Source: Atopobiaceae bacterium (lineage in GTDB: Bacteria > Actinomycetota > Coriobacteriia > Coriobacteriales > Atopobiaceae). Taken from it: 64,000 nt of DNA. The stretch is taken from positions 1-64,000 of the forward strand of contig JAFWMI010000093.1 of assembly GCA_017513965.1 (NCBI GenBank), given 5' to 3'. The translations under genes and the position numbers were made by a program. The notes beneath the pieces are model-generated. The model was given only the letters and a program-made list of their open reading frames with translations, was not told the origin of the DNA and searched no databases. Shown one piece after another: positions 44,086-53,598 of the stretch. Every line of letters starts with the position of its first letter. Position 1 is the first letter of the stretch.

Positions 44086-45420
44086 ATGGCAAACAAACGA
44101 GGCTATTCCGGAGCGCACTTTAAAACAGATTCCGCGCCGCAAAACAATGCATCAACCTATCGCGAACCGCGCCCTCGAAGAGGTCACCGTGGCTTGGTAA
44201 TCGCCCTCGTGTCCCTTGTGGTGCTCGGCGCGCTTGCCGCCGGTGGTGTGGTGTTTTGGATGCATCGGCCGGTGAGCATAACGGTTAACGGCCAGCAGCG
44301 CACCGTGTTTAAGCGCTCGACGATTGACGACCTGTACCGGGGAGAGGCGTTTGCGACTACACCGGGAGACTTTGTGGCCGTAACGGGCAAGGTGATAAAG
44401 GAGGGCGGCGGCGATCCATACAGCGCCACCGTCAACGGCACCGTGCTTACATACGAGCAGGCAAAGTCAACTATGGTCTGGGGAAACGAGAGCATTGAGT
44501 TTGGCGACGGTGCCAACGTGCTCGAGGAACACACGACCGAGGTGGTGGACGAGCAACCCAAGCTCGAGTATCGCGTGGTGCCGGGCACGGCCGAGAAGGG
44601 CGATCAGGTGCAGCAAGGCGTCGTGCAGTATGTGGCGCAATGGGGAAAGACGGGCCGCCGAGAGATTCTTCACGGCACGCAGACGGGCGAGACAGCCACG
44701 GGTGAGGTTGAGGAAGAGACCAAGAACCTGGTGATTGTGGCCCAGAACATTCATCCGGATGACGACAAGAAGCTCGTGGCGCTCACGTTTGACGATGGAC
44801 CCACGTACTTTACGACACCGTACTTGGACATCTTGGACCAAAAGGACGTTAAGGCGACGTTCTCCATTATTGGCGAGCAGATTACCGATGGCGGTGCGAC
44901 GGTAATCGCAGATACGGCCAGCCGGGGACACCAGATTATTTCGCACACGACGAACCACCTCCAGCTCACGACCCTCGACGAGGAGGGCGTGCGCTCGCAG
45001 CTGGGGGATACCTCCGCAGCACTCAAGGATGTGCTTGGCCACGACGTCATGTATCTGCGCCCGCCATACGGAGACATCGACGAGCAGGTATGGCTCAAGT
45101 CGGGCGGGCTCGTGTCGGTGTCCGTGTACTGGACGCACGACTCGCGAGACTGGGAGATGCCTGGCGTCGATGCCATCGTGAACAACTGCACCATCAACAT
45201 GGCGCCGGGCAGCGTAATCCTCATGCACGATGGTGGTGGCGATCGGAATCAGGACATAGAGGCGTTGCCACGCATCATTGATGCTTGGAAGGATGCCGGA
45301 TACACCTTCGTGACCGTTGAGGAACTGCTCAAGTCGGACAGCAGCATTTCCTTCGAAGCCATTGGCGGTGGCGAGGCGATGCCCGAAGATGTGGTGTGGC
45401 CCACGGAGATTGCGTCGTAG
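44086..45420 (+). CDS. Membrane-anchored polysaccharide deacetylase
   Basis: A 444-residue protein with a basic cytoplasmic start, one membrane helix (GLVIALVSLVVLGALAAGGV, about residues 36-56), an unusual external domain (residues 60-215, VTVNGQQR-like, reminiscent of ubiquitin-like/G5-type wall domains) and a NodB deacetylase domain (residues 225-420). Catalytic motifs are TFDDGPTYFT, SHTTNH, RPPYGDID and LMHDGGG. It should deacetylate peptidoglycan or another wall glycan. No ribosome binding site stronger than AAGGACG is seen. A glycosyltransferase gene follows on the same strand. Confidence 0.88.
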   Translation: MANKRGYSGAHFKTDSAPQNNASTYREPRPRRGHRGLVIALVSLVVLGALAAGGVVFWMHRPVSITVNGQQRTVFKRSTIDDLYRGEAFATTPGDFVAVTGKVIKEGGGDPYSATVNGTVLTYEQAKSTMVWGNESIEFGDGANVLEEHTTEVVDEQPKLEYRVVPGTAEKGDQVQQGVVQYVAQWGKTGRREILHGTQTGETATGEVEEETKNLVIVAQNIHPDDDKKLVALTFDDGPTYFTTPYLDILDQKDVKATFSIIGEQITDGGATVIADTASRGHQIISHTTNHLQLTTLDEEGVRSQLGDTSAALKDVLGHDVMYLRPPYGDIDEQVWLKSGGLVSVSVYWTHDSRDWEMPGVDAIVNNCTINMAPGSVILMHDGGGDRNQDIEALPRIIDAWKDAGYTFVTVEELLKSDSSISFEAIGGGEAMPEDVVWPTEIAS

Positions 45421-45493
45421 GTGGCAGTGTTATGGTGAACATGCGAACGAGGGTATAATCTGTAGACGTATGTATTCCAAGAGAGGGGCGTGC

Positions 45494-46528
45494 ATGAGCA
45501 AGATCATCACCTTCGCCATTCCCTGCTATAACTCAGCAGACTATATGGACCACTGCGTACAGTCCATCCTGGATGGTGCTGACGGCGCAGACGACATAGA
45601 GATCATCATCGTGGACGACGGGTCATTCAAGGACGATACGCCGGCCAAGGCAGATGCGTGGGAAGAAAAGCTGCCGGGCATTGTGAAGGCGGTGCATCAA
45701 GAGAACGGCGGCCACGGCACGGCGGTGCTCACGGGCCTTTCTCATGCACAGGGTACCTTCTACAAGGTGGTGGACTCCGACGACTGGCTGGACGCCGAAG
45801 CTTTGCGCGAGTTCCTCAAGACGCTGCGGGAGTCTGAGGACCGTGGCGATGAGGTGGACCTATTCATCGCCAACTATGTGTACGAGCACACCGTTGACAA
45901 CACGCGCAACGTGGTGGGGTATGCGCACGTGCTTCCTGAGGGTCGCGTGTTTGGCTGGAGCGAAATAGGTCATTTTCGCATGAGCCAGAACCTGCTCATG
46001 CATTCGCTGTGCTACAGGACCACCATCCTTCGCGACGAGGGCGTGCCCATGCCGCCGCATACCTTCTATGTGGACAACATCTATGCGTGGGTGCCGTTGC
46101 CGCGCTGCAAGAAGCTGTACTATCTCAACTTGGACCTGTATCGCTACTTTATTGGCCGGGAAGGCCAATCGGTAAACGAGCAGGTGATGGCCGGACGCAT
46201 TGACCAGCAGCGCCGCGTTACCCGCATTATGATGGAGTCGTACCACCTGTATGACGACATAAAGATCGCGCAGCTCCGTAGCTACATGGTCGACTACTTC
46301 GTGCTTATGATGGTCATCTGCTCGGTATTCTCGAAGCTCTCTGAGCAGCCCGACGCAAAGGACGAGCTCAAGAAGCTCTGGAAAGACCTGCACGACTACG
46401 ACAGGCGCATGTGGCGTAGGTGCCGTTGGGGGCTTTTGGGCCAAGGCTCCAATTTGCCCGGGCGTTTGGGCGAGCGTGCCACGATTGCCCTGTACCGACT
46501 TGCGGACAAGTTCGTGAAGTTCAACTAG
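45494..46528 (+). CDS. Family 2 glycosyltransferase
   Basis: A 344-residue GT-A fold enzyme. The N-terminus has FAIPCYNSADYMDHC, the nucleotide-binding IIIVDDGSFKDDT and the metal-binding VDSDDW. The C-terminal 150 residues are helical and amphipathic (MMESYHLYDDIKIAQLRSYM), without a membrane helix. It should transfer a sugar to a surface glycan or lipid. ATG 45494 follows GAGAGGGG; the frame is open further upstream, overlapping the deacetylase gene, but that part lacks family sequence. It is probably co-transcribed with the deacetylase. Confidence 0.88.
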   Translation: MSKIITFAIPCYNSADYMDHCVQSILDGADGADDIEIIIVDDGSFKDDTPAKADAWEEKLPGIVKAVHQENGGHGTAVLTGLSHAQGTFYKVVDSDDWLDAEALREFLKTLRESEDRGDEVDLFIANYVYEHTVDNTRNVVGYAHVLPEGRVFGWSEIGHFRMSQNLLMHSLCYRTTILRDEGVPMPPHTFYVDNIYAWVPLPRCKKLYYLNLDLYRYFIGREGQSVNEQVMAGRIDQQRRVTRIMMESYHLYDDIKIAQLRSYMVDYFVLMMVICSVFSKLSEQPDAKDELKKLWKDLHDYDRRMWRRCRWGLLGQGSNLPGRLGERATIALYRLADKFVKFN

Positions 46529-46554
46529 CAAGCCACGCTGGACGATTGTGTGGT

Positions 46555-46608
46555 TGCCTGCAAAAGGGGGACATGCCTCGCAGAGGTGTGTCCCCCTTTT
46601 GCAGGCAA
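46555..46608. repeat. GGGGGACA palindrome (terminator-like, REP family)
   Basis: TGCCTGCAAAAGGGGGACA pairs perfectly with 46589-46607 around a 15-base loop, between the glycosyltransferase stop and the convergent trmB stop. It would end transcripts from both sides. Confidence 0.75.
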
Positions 46609-46622
46609 GTCTGCGCACCCTG

Positions 46623-47447
46623 TTATTCGGCGCGCTTTGAGGCGCGATTTCGTAGGTTGAGCACCGTTCCCTGCATGCCGTGAGGAACATACGTCATGGC
46701 GTTGAGGTCGGTGGGCAGGTAGTCCACCAAGCTCAGCGAGGCCGTCTGCCGTACGGAGCCAAGGGCGGCGTTGGGATTTGGCGTTGCCCATATGCCATAC
46801 ACGGGCGCGCCTTGCGCCGTGAGTCGCTGCTCATACTCACTTGACGGCTCGTTGGGACGGTCGCGCCGCTCGTCGTCGCTCGTCCACACAACGTTGTAGC
46901 CAGCGAGGTCGAGTTGCGTGAGCGTGAAGTCACGCAAAGGCTGGCTGTCGGTGCGCAGGCGCAGGGTCGCGTTTGCTGAGAGAACCGCCCGGTACTCGAG
47001 CAGTCGCTCTAGGATCACCAGGCGATGCGAGGCTTCGCGCTTGCGTGGATACGGCGTGGGGAAGTTAAGATGCAGGCGGGAGAGCTCGCCTGCACCAAAT
47101 GCGTTGCATACGTTCGAACCTTTTGCAGGTACGACTATGGCGTTGCTCAGCCCTGCTTCCACGATATGCTGTGCGGTATAGGCAATGCACAGAGGCTCGG
47201 CATCCATGCCTACAAAGAGCACATGGGGTTCCCGCCGGGCGGACTCCACCAAAAAGGCTCCCTTGCCACAGCCAAGGTCGAGCCGCACCTCGTCAAAGCT
47301 TCCAAGTCCTGTGGGTGTAAGCGGAGCGCAAGCCTCGGCCCAATGTCCGGCAAGGCATGCGGGCTCCAGCTCAATAACGTCTGCATAGCGCTCGAGGCGT
47401 TCCTCGAGCACAAAGTGCCGAGGCAAACGCGCGTGCATACCGTGCAT
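46623..47447 (-). CDS. trmB: tRNA (guanine-N7)-methyltransferase
   Basis: A 274-residue enzyme that methylates G46 of tRNA with S-adenosylmethionine. Motif I is VRLDLGCGKGAFLVE; the family signature LNFPTPYPRKREASHR corresponds to the usual NFPDPWPKKRH loop, with Thr and Tyr replacing Asp and Trp. The beginning HARLPRHFVLEERL is also typical. It is slightly longer than most TrmB at the C-terminus (TYVPHGMQGTVLNLRN). ATG 47447 has GAGGAGA just upstream. Confidence 0.87.
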   Translation of the reverse strand: MHGMHARLPRHFVLEERLERYADVIELEPACLAGHWAEACAPLTPTGLGSFDEVRLDLGCGKGAFLVESARREPHVLFVGMDAEPLCIAYTAQHIVEAGLSNAIVVPAKGSNVCNAFGAGELSRLHLNFPTPYPRKREASHRLVILERLLEYRAVLSANATLRLRTDSQPLRDFTLTQLDLAGYNVVWTSDDERRDRPNEPSSEYEQRLTAQGAPVYGIWATPNPNAALGSVRQTASLSLVDYLPTDLNAMTYVPHGMQGTVLNLRNRASKRAE

Positions 47448-47604
47448 CTGCTTCTCCTCACCGCAAAACGTCTCCAGCCCCAAATCGTGACTGACCCACT
47501 ATAGCCAATATTCGACCGTCTGCCATCGAACGATTTCTTGTATTTGGCAAGGCATGTAGAATAGCGGTATGTATCTCAATTGTGGATGAATCGAGAATCT
47601 TCTG

Positions 47605-48429
47605 ATGAAGCTGAGCGAGGGGCGTGAGCGAATACTCAAAGTCGTGCGCGACTACCGCACCGACCTCTGGTTTAGGGCAGAGGCCTCGGTTCACATCTCC
47701 ACGGGCGTAAACGTTACGTACTCCATGTATCAGGCCCTCATCGGCTTGACCATGCACTCCGTGTGGTTTGACGTACTGGCTGTGTACTACATTTTGCTCA
47801 CCTGCACGCGCGCGCTTATGCTGCACTACATTCGCCACGAGGCCGAGGATGGCCGCGAAGAGCTACGCAGGTATCGCAGATGCGGCTATATGATGTTGGG
47901 CCTTACGGTGTTCGTGCTTGGCTTTGGCCTGCTGGTGAACAACGGCAACAGTCCGGTGAAGGAATACCCTGGCCACATGGTGTTTGTTGTGGGCGTCTTT
48001 ACCATATACACCTTTATTATCTCGATAGCGAACCTTTGGCGCTACCGTACACTCGAGAGCCCGCTTATCTCGGCGAGCAAATCGGTGAACCTAGCCACGG
48101 CGCTCGTGTCGCTCTATGCGTTCCAAGCGTCGGTGTTCGCCCAGTTCCGCAGCTACATTAATCCGTCGCTCATTACGTTGCTCAACGTCTCCGTTGCCGC
48201 TGGCTCGTTTATTTGCGTGGCCTATTTGAGCGGACACATTATTTTGCGTGCCACGCGCGCCCTCAATGGCAAGGAAGACCTCTACATTGTGGTGGACGAG
48301 GCGAAGACCGGTTACCAAAAGGAGTTTCGCCGTGACGTGAGCGACTGGATAAGTGCGGCGGGGAAGATGGATCTTCCCGACTGGGCGCGCGAGATGTCGC
48401 AGTATAGCGATCGGTTTAACGACTCGTAA
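47605..48429 (+). CDS. Polytopic membrane protein of unknown function
   Basis: A 274-residue protein with about six membrane helices between residues 25 and 220, a charged segment ALMLHYIRHEAEDGREELRR after helix 2 and a soluble C-terminal tail of 55 residues (VDEAKTGYQKEFRRDVSDWI). Similar proteins are found in actinobacteria and firmicutes without an assigned role. I cannot name a family. A short palindrome of the REP type follows at 48428, then the transketolase genes. Confidence 0.7.
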   Translation: MKLSEGRERILKVVRDYRTDLWFRAEASVHISTGVNVTYSMYQALIGLTMHSVWFDVLAVYYILLTCTRALMLHYIRHEAEDGREELRRYRRCGYMMLGLTVFVLGFGLLVNNGNSPVKEYPGHMVFVVGVFTIYTFIISIANLWRYRTLESPLISASKSVNLATALVSLYAFQASVFAQFRSYINPSLITLLNVSVAAGSFICVAYLSGHIILRATRALNGKEDLYIVVDEAKTGYQKEFRRDVSDWISAAGKMDLPDWAREMSQYSDRFNDS

Positions 48430-48456
48430 CCACAGAGCGACAGTCCCTCCGTGGTT
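48428..48456. repeat. Short GGGACnGTC-type palindrome
   Basis: AACCAC and GTGGTT flank an AGAGCGACAGTCCCTCC core directly after the membrane-protein stop. It is the shortest member of the family in the window. Confidence 0.5.
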
Positions 48457-48597
48457 GGCGGCAATCCATGAAACGTTCTACAGATCACCCGTGCTGCATT
48501 GGGGTATTTTTCCATTCGCGGTGCATTTTTGCGCCGTTTGGAGGATAATTGTTTGTGCTGCGTTCGGAGTCCGCAACTGGAAAAGGGGAACTCGGCA

Positions 48598-49410
48598 ATG
48601 AACAACGACCTGCAGTCCATTACCAAACGGATGCGTGCCCACATAGTAGAGATGCTCGCAGAGGCGGGATCTGGCCATCCGGGAGGTTCGCTCTCTGCCA
48701 CCGACATTATCGCCACACTTTACTTCAAGCATATGTGCGTAGATCCCGAGAACCCAAATTGGGAAGATCGGGATCGATTCGTGTTGGGCAAGGGGCATGC
48801 GGCGCCTGCGTTGTACGCCGCGCTTGCCATAAAGGGGTTCTTCCCCGAGGAGGAGCTGCTCACCATTCGCAAGCTCCACTCGCGCCTGCAGGGGCATCCG
48901 TCCATGAGCGTGACCCCTGGCGTAGACATGAGCACGGGTTCGCTGGGGCAAGGCCTTTCCGTAGCCAATGGTATGGCACTTGCTGGACGCGTGGACCACA
49001 AGGACTACTACGTGTATTGCGTTATGGGTGACGGCGAGATTCAAGAGGGCCAAGTGTGGGAGGCGGCCATGAGCGCCGCTCACTACAAGCTCGACCACCT
49101 GATTGCGTTTGTTGACCATAACGGCCTGCAGATAGACGGGCCCAACGACAAGGTGATGTCGATTATGCCCATCGACAAGAAGTTCCAGGCGTTTGGATGG
49201 AACACCATGGTGATAGACGGTCACGACCTCGATGCGATTGATGCCGCCATTGTTGAGGCCAAGCGCTCGGAAGGAAAGCCGACAGTAATCGTGTGCGAAA
49301 CGGTTAAGGGCAAGGGCGTCTCCTTTATGGAGAATGTCGTGGATTGGCACGGCGTGGCACCCACCGCTGAGGAAGCCAAAGTCGCCTTGGCCGACATCGC
49401 GGCGCTCTAG
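48598..49410 (+). CDS. Transketolase, N-terminal (thiamine diphosphate-binding) subunit
   Basis: A 270-residue subunit of a split transketolase, which moves two-carbon units between sugar phosphates in the pentose phosphate pathway. It contains GSGHPGGSLSATDI, KGHAAPALYAAL, the MSTGSLGQGLSVANGMAL region and the thiamine-diphosphate motif VMGDGEIQEGQVWEA (GDG with downstream N in VDHNGLQ). ATG 48598 follows AAGGGGAA. The C-terminal subunit gene begins 20 bases later; together they make one enzyme. Confidence 0.93.
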   Translation: MNNDLQSITKRMRAHIVEMLAEAGSGHPGGSLSATDIIATLYFKHMCVDPENPNWEDRDRFVLGKGHAAPALYAALAIKGFFPEEELLTIRKLHSRLQGHPSMSVTPGVDMSTGSLGQGLSVANGMALAGRVDHKDYYVYCVMGDGEIQEGQVWEAAMSAAHYKLDHLIAFVDHNGLQIDGPNDKVMSIMPIDKKFQAFGWNTMVIDGHDLDAIDAAIVEAKRSEGKPTVIVCETVKGKGVSFMENVVDWHGVAPTAEEAKVALADIAAL

Positions 49411-49430
49411 GCGCTGAGAGAGGAGCATCC

Positions 49431-50357
49431 ATGAACTCAGCAACGCGCGAGGCGTATGGCAAGGCCTTGGCAGAGCTTGGCAGGACCAATCCCAACGTGG
49501 TGGCGCTTGACGCCGACTTGGCTGGTTCCACCAAGTCCGCCATGTTTGGGAACAAGTTCCCAGAGCGATTCTTTGACATGGGTATTGCCGAGGCGGACAT
49601 GGTAGGCACGGCGGCTGGTTTGGCGACCTGCGGCAAGATTCCGTTCGCCTCGTCCTTCGCCGTGTTCTGCACGGGCAGGGCCTTTGAGCAGATTCGCAAC
49701 TCCGTGTGCAACCCGGGGCTCAACGTAAAGATCGTGGGCAGCCACGCGGGTCCCAGTTGCGGCGAGGACGGCAGCTCTCACCAGGCGGTTGAGGACATCG
49801 CCATTATGCGCTCGCTGCCAGGCATGATGGTTGTGGCTCCCGCAGACGATGTGGAGGCCTATGCGGCCACGCTGGCGCTCGCCGAGCACGTGGGACCGGC
49901 CTACCTGCGCGTGGCCCGTCTTGCCAGCCCCACCATCCACGATGAAGACTATGAGTTTGACCTGTACAAGGGCGATTTGCTGCGTGATGGCGACGACGTG
50001 ACCATTGTTGCCTGCGGCATGATGGTGCCGCGGGCGCTTGAGGCTGCAGAGCAGCTTGCCCAGGAGGGCATCTCGGCTCAGGTGGTCAACATGCATACCA
50101 TCAAGCCCATCGATGCCGAGCTGCTGGTATCATGCGCAAGGAAGACCGGGAAGGTAATAACCATCGAAGAGGGCACCATAGTTGGCGGCCTTGGCAGCGC
50201 GGTTGCCGAGACGCTGAGCGAGCGTCATCCCGTTCCCGTGGTACGCATTGGCATGCTGGACGTGTTTGGCACGTCGGGCAAGGGAGATGAGCTGCTCGAA
50301 TACTACGGCCTCAACGCCAAGCGTATTGTTGAGGTTGCCCACAGTCTGTGCGCATAG
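49431..50357 (+). CDS. Transketolase, C-terminal (pyrimidine-binding) subunit
   Basis: A 308-residue partner of the preceding gene. It has the pyrimidine-binding part (VVALDADLAGSTKSAMFGNK, FPERFFDMGIAEADMVGTAA with the catalytic Glu), GPSCGEDGSSHQAVEDIAIM, and the C-terminal transketolase domain (VVNMHTIKPIDAELLV, TIEEGTIVGGLGSAV). It is preceded by GAGAGGAG. The pair is the two-gene form common in anaerobic Gram-positive bacteria and archaea. A REP-like palindrome follows. Confidence 0.93.
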   Translation: MNSATREAYGKALAELGRTNPNVVALDADLAGSTKSAMFGNKFPERFFDMGIAEADMVGTAAGLATCGKIPFASSFAVFCTGRAFEQIRNSVCNPGLNVKIVGSHAGPSCGEDGSSHQAVEDIAIMRSLPGMMVVAPADDVEAYAATLALAEHVGPAYLRVARLASPTIHDEDYEFDLYKGDLLRDGDDVTIVACGMMVPRALEAAEQLAQEGISAQVVNMHTIKPIDAELLVSCARKTGKVITIEEGTIVGGLGSAVAETLSERHPVPVVRIGMLDVFGTSGKGDELLEYYGLNAKRIVEVAHSLCA

Positions 50358-50376
50358 CCACAAAGGGACATACCGT

Positions 50377-50418
50377 AACCGAGGGGACGGCCTCCTACAG
50401 GGGACCGTCCCCTCGGTT
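50377..50418. repeat. GGGGAC palindrome (terminator-like, REP family)
   Basis: AACCGAGGGGACGG pairs with its complement at 50405-50418 around a 14-base loop, between the transketolase stop and the convergent exonuclease stop. Confidence 0.75.
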
Positions 50419-50429
50419 TCACGCGAGTG

Positions 50430-51395
50430 CTAGGCGAACATGTTGCGTTCGCTAAACTCCGCCTCGACCGTGCGAATCATGAGGTCCACGTCGTCGAGGC
50501 CCAAATGCCGCTCCTTCTCGTTTGCCTTGAGCGTCTTGCGACGGCGTGCCCACGTTTCGAGTGCGGCTGGCTTGGCGTCGTGGGGCAGCGTGCGTACCTC
50601 GGGGTCGATGCGCCGGCATATGTCACGGGTGTCGATGGGTACAATGCGTCCCGCCTTGCGACCCTCGGCATAGCCAGTGAGGTGGAGCATAAACCACGAG
50701 TCCTCAAACGCGGCGTTGTGCGCCATGTAGGGGAATGTCTCCAACGAGGCGAGCAGGGCTTTTTGCAGCTCCTCGTTTTTTCTGAAGGGCAGCTTGCCGG
50801 CAAGATCAGACCACGTAATGTGATGAATCTCGGCAAGGGGAACGCCCGCCTGCTCATACATTTGGGGCAAACCGCAATAGGCGGCATAGCCCTTGTTGGC
50901 ACGGCCTTTGGGCGAGAGGGTCACGAACTGCAAACCCACGTTGATAATGTACCCGCGATCGGGATAGCGTTCGGTGGTTTCGATGTCTACGCCCGCCACC
51001 ATGCCCGAGACGGTTGCCTCCACGTACGCAACGCCCATGTCGCGCAGGCCCGGCCCAGCCGTACGTCGTATCTCGGTTATGTCACGATGCTGCAATGCCG
51101 CGGCGCCACGTAGGATGTCGTCGTCCGAGAGGCGCTGGGCAAGGCTCGTGCCACGAACCCTTCGAAGCTGTTCGGTGCCTATGAGGTCGCAGAGCTCGCG
51201 GTTTCGGTCGGCAAGGTTGCGAACAAGGTCAAAGGGAAAGGGTTCAGCGCCAAGGGGTGCCTCAAACCATGCTTGCGTAAGGACGGAGATGGCCTCTTCG
51301 TTCTTCTCTCGTTCGTTGTTGCGTGCGAGGTCGTCGGTCAAGAATTCGGGGAACACAAAGGCGTTGGCATGCTCTATGGCTTGTTGGAGGTTCAT
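50430..51395 (-). CDS. DnaQ-like 3'-5' exonuclease
   Basis: A 321-residue protein. The C-terminal half is a DEDDh exonuclease: GVDIETTERYPD (first Asp and Glu), MAHNAAFEDSWF (second Asp) and RHLGLDDVDLMIR (His and Asp). It resembles the polymerase III epsilon proofreading fold. The first 130 residues are helical (LTQAWFEAPLGAEPFPFDLV, ELCDLIGTEQLRRVRGTSLA) and not assigned. Its ATG overlaps the stop of helD (ATGA), so the two are translated together, hinting at joint action at nucleic acid or stalled RNA polymerase. Confidence 0.85.
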   Translation of the reverse strand: MNLQQAIEHANAFVFPEFLTDDLARNNEREKNEEAISVLTQAWFEAPLGAEPFPFDLVRNLADRNRELCDLIGTEQLRRVRGTSLAQRLSDDDILRGAAALQHRDITEIRRTAGPGLRDMGVAYVEATVSGMVAGVDIETTERYPDRGYIINVGLQFVTLSPKGRANKGYAAYCGLPQMYEQAGVPLAEIHHITWSDLAGKLPFRKNEELQKALLASLETFPYMAHNAAFEDSWFMLHLTGYAEGRKAGRIVPIDTRDICRRIDPEVRTLPHDAKPAALETWARRRKTLKANEKERHLGLDDVDLMIRTVEAEFSERNMFA

Positions 51396-53524
51396 GCGAG
51401 GTCCTCTCGGGTGGTGAGGTAGCTGTTGAGCAGAGGGGTGAGCGGGCCTTGCGAGAACACGGTTGCCTTGTGCATGGCACGGGAAATGGCGGTATACAGG
51501 CGGCGACAGGCAAGTGGTGTGTTGGGATAGACCTCCTCTTGGGCGTCAGCCACGATCACATGGTCGAACTCAAGGCCTTTTGCTAGGGCGAGGTCGAGCA
51601 GCACCACGCCGTTTGCGGGCAAGTGGTCGCTCCTGCGGATGACCGTCACCTGATCTTTGAGTTGCTTGGAGAGCCAGCTTACGCGCCTGCTGTCCAACAC
51701 GATAACGGCCGTAAGCCCCTCGTCCTGGTCACGTGCCGTGGCGACCGTGTTGCGGAGTGCCTCCAAGTACGAATCCGTGTCGTTGAACGCGCGAATGGTG
51801 GGCATAATGCCCGCGCGTCGCACCGACGAGAGCGTGCCGCGCTCCTGCTCGCTGAGCAGGCTGCTAAAGAGGTCGGTGATCTCGGGAGACGAACGATAGC
51901 TGGTGAGCAGGGAGCATTCGTCTACCGTGTCTTTTGCCGCGCAAAAGACGTCGCGTATTTGATCCCACGAGGCCGTGCCCTCGCGTATTGCCTGATGCGC
52001 ATCGCCAAGCAGCAGGAAGTGCGCACGGGAGAAGTAGCGCGAAAGCAGCATGAGTTGCGACACCGTGTAGTCCTGTACCTCGTCCACGTACACGTATCGC
52101 GTATCCTTGGCGCCCTGACCACATAGAAGCATACGAAGCCATAGCCATTCGCAGGCATTGATGGAGCGGCCGAGCATGCGCTGACCAACGCGATCGATGC
52201 GCAGCCATCCGCAGTCGTCGATGAGGTCGTGTGCGGCACCAAAGAGATGCACCACATACTCGCGCGTGCAGGCAATTACCTCACGCTCCGACTCGGGGCT
52301 TACGGTTTCGCCAAACACCTGGGTCTGCTCGTCCACGTCCATCGTGAGCATACGCTCCTGCAGGTCTTCTCGGCGAGCGAGCGTAGAGAAGCGCCGCTCC
52401 AGTCGGTCGTGCAGCTCGTCGCGGGTGAGCGTGATGCGGCGAGGGCCAAGGTCAAACTGCGAGAACTTGTTGAGCGCGCTTTGGATTTGACTTGCGCGCA
52501 GCAGCGTCTCGCCGTCCAGGCGGATGTCCTGCAAATCCTGTAAGTCGAGACTGAGCGAGGGAACGCCTTGCTCGAGGGTGCGCAGTGCCTCGGGGTCGGT
52601 TTGCGCGCCGGTATCGCGACCGCCCAGCCCCTCGTTTTCCATAAACGTGCGCCACGTGAAGACGCGGGGGTTGGTCTCACCAAGGCTTGGGAGCACGGAG
52701 TCGATGTAGTGCTCAAAGACGGCGTTGGGGGTGAACAGGGTTACCTGCTCCGGCCGCAGCCGTTCGCGCTCCTGGTAGAACATGTATGCGATGCGCTGGA
52801 GCAGCACGGAGGTCTTGCCACTGCCTGCGATGCCGCTTACGAGCAGCGCGGGGACGTCATCGTGGCGAATAACCTCGTTCTGCTCGCGCTGAATGGTGGC
52901 GGTGATGGCCTGGAGCTTCTCGGAGTGATGTCGCTTGAGTGCGCCGAGCAGCAGCGAGTCCTGGATGGCCACCGTTGTGTCAAAGTACATGCGCAGGATG
53001 TTGCGCTCGATGTCGAACTGCCGACGCAGCTCGAGGGTCACGTTGCGCGTGCGCCCGTCCACCGAGAATGACGTGGGGCCGTTTTCCTGCTTGTAGTAGG
53101 TCTCGGCCACGGGACTGCGCCAGTCAACGACGATGGGGTTGCGGTTTTTGTCGGTGAGGCCCACCGCGCCTATGTATACGTCGCGTGCGGGTCGACCTGG
53201 ACGCATTTGCAGGCGCACCATGGCGAAGTAGGGCTGACGGAGCAATGCGAGCACGCGTTGCATGCGCTCCATCGCAAAGTCGCGGCGCTGGTTGTATGCG
53301 TCAATAACGCTGTTGAGCGTCTCGATTGCGGCAAGCGTCTCCATGGCCTCGTCGGCCTCGATGCCAGCGACGTCGGGACGCAGCTCATCGCTCATGTCGC
53401 GCAGGTCTTGCGCCATCTCGGCCTGATGCTCATCGAGCTCTTCTGCAAGCTCGTCTCGCAAGGCCAAAATGGTGGCATAGACCTCGTCTAGATGGCGTTG
53501 TTCCGCCTCGAACGTCTTGTCCAT
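51392..53524 (-). CDS. helD: HelD-like UvrD/Rep superfamily 1 helicase
   Basis: A 710-residue protein. The N-terminal arm is a coiled coil (QRHLDEVYATILALRDELAE and on to residue 100), followed by a DUF-like segment with GLTDKNRNPIVVDWRSPVAE. The helicase domains have Walker A SGIAGSGKTSVLLQ, Walker B YVDEVQDYT, motif III LLLGDAHQAI, motif IV-like LTSYRSSPEI and motif VI YTAISRAMHK. HelD removes stalled RNA polymerase from DNA in Gram-positive bacteria. ATG 53524 has GGAGGA four bases upstream; the frame is open to 53710. Confidence 0.9.
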   Translation of the reverse strand: MDKTFEAEQRHLDEVYATILALRDELAEELDEHQAEMAQDLRDMSDELRPDVAGIEADEAMETLAAIETLNSVIDAYNQRRDFAMERMQRVLALLRQPYFAMVRLQMRPGRPARDVYIGAVGLTDKNRNPIVVDWRSPVAETYYKQENGPTSFSVDGRTRNVTLELRRQFDIERNILRMYFDTTVAIQDSLLLGALKRHHSEKLQAITATIQREQNEVIRHDDVPALLVSGIAGSGKTSVLLQRIAYMFYQERERLRPEQVTLFTPNAVFEHYIDSVLPSLGETNPRVFTWRTFMENEGLGGRDTGAQTDPEALRTLEQGVPSLSLDLQDLQDIRLDGETLLRASQIQSALNKFSQFDLGPRRITLTRDELHDRLERRFSTLARREDLQERMLTMDVDEQTQVFGETVSPESEREVIACTREYVVHLFGAAHDLIDDCGWLRIDRVGQRMLGRSINACEWLWLRMLLCGQGAKDTRYVYVDEVQDYTVSQLMLLSRYFSRAHFLLLGDAHQAIREGTASWDQIRDVFCAAKDTVDECSLLTSYRSSPEITDLFSSLLSEQERGTLSSVRRAGIMPTIRAFNDTDSYLEALRNTVATARDQDEGLTAVIVLDSRRVSWLSKQLKDQVTVIRRSDHLPANGVVLLDLALAKGLEFDHVIVADAQEEVYPNTPLACRRLYTAISRAMHKATVFSQGPLTPLLNSYLTTREDLA

Positions 53525-53598
53525 GGGTCCTCCAAAGGACGCAGTGCCAGTTGCGCGGTATTCCATAGTACACGCTTCTTGTGAGTGTGCGGCGCTCG

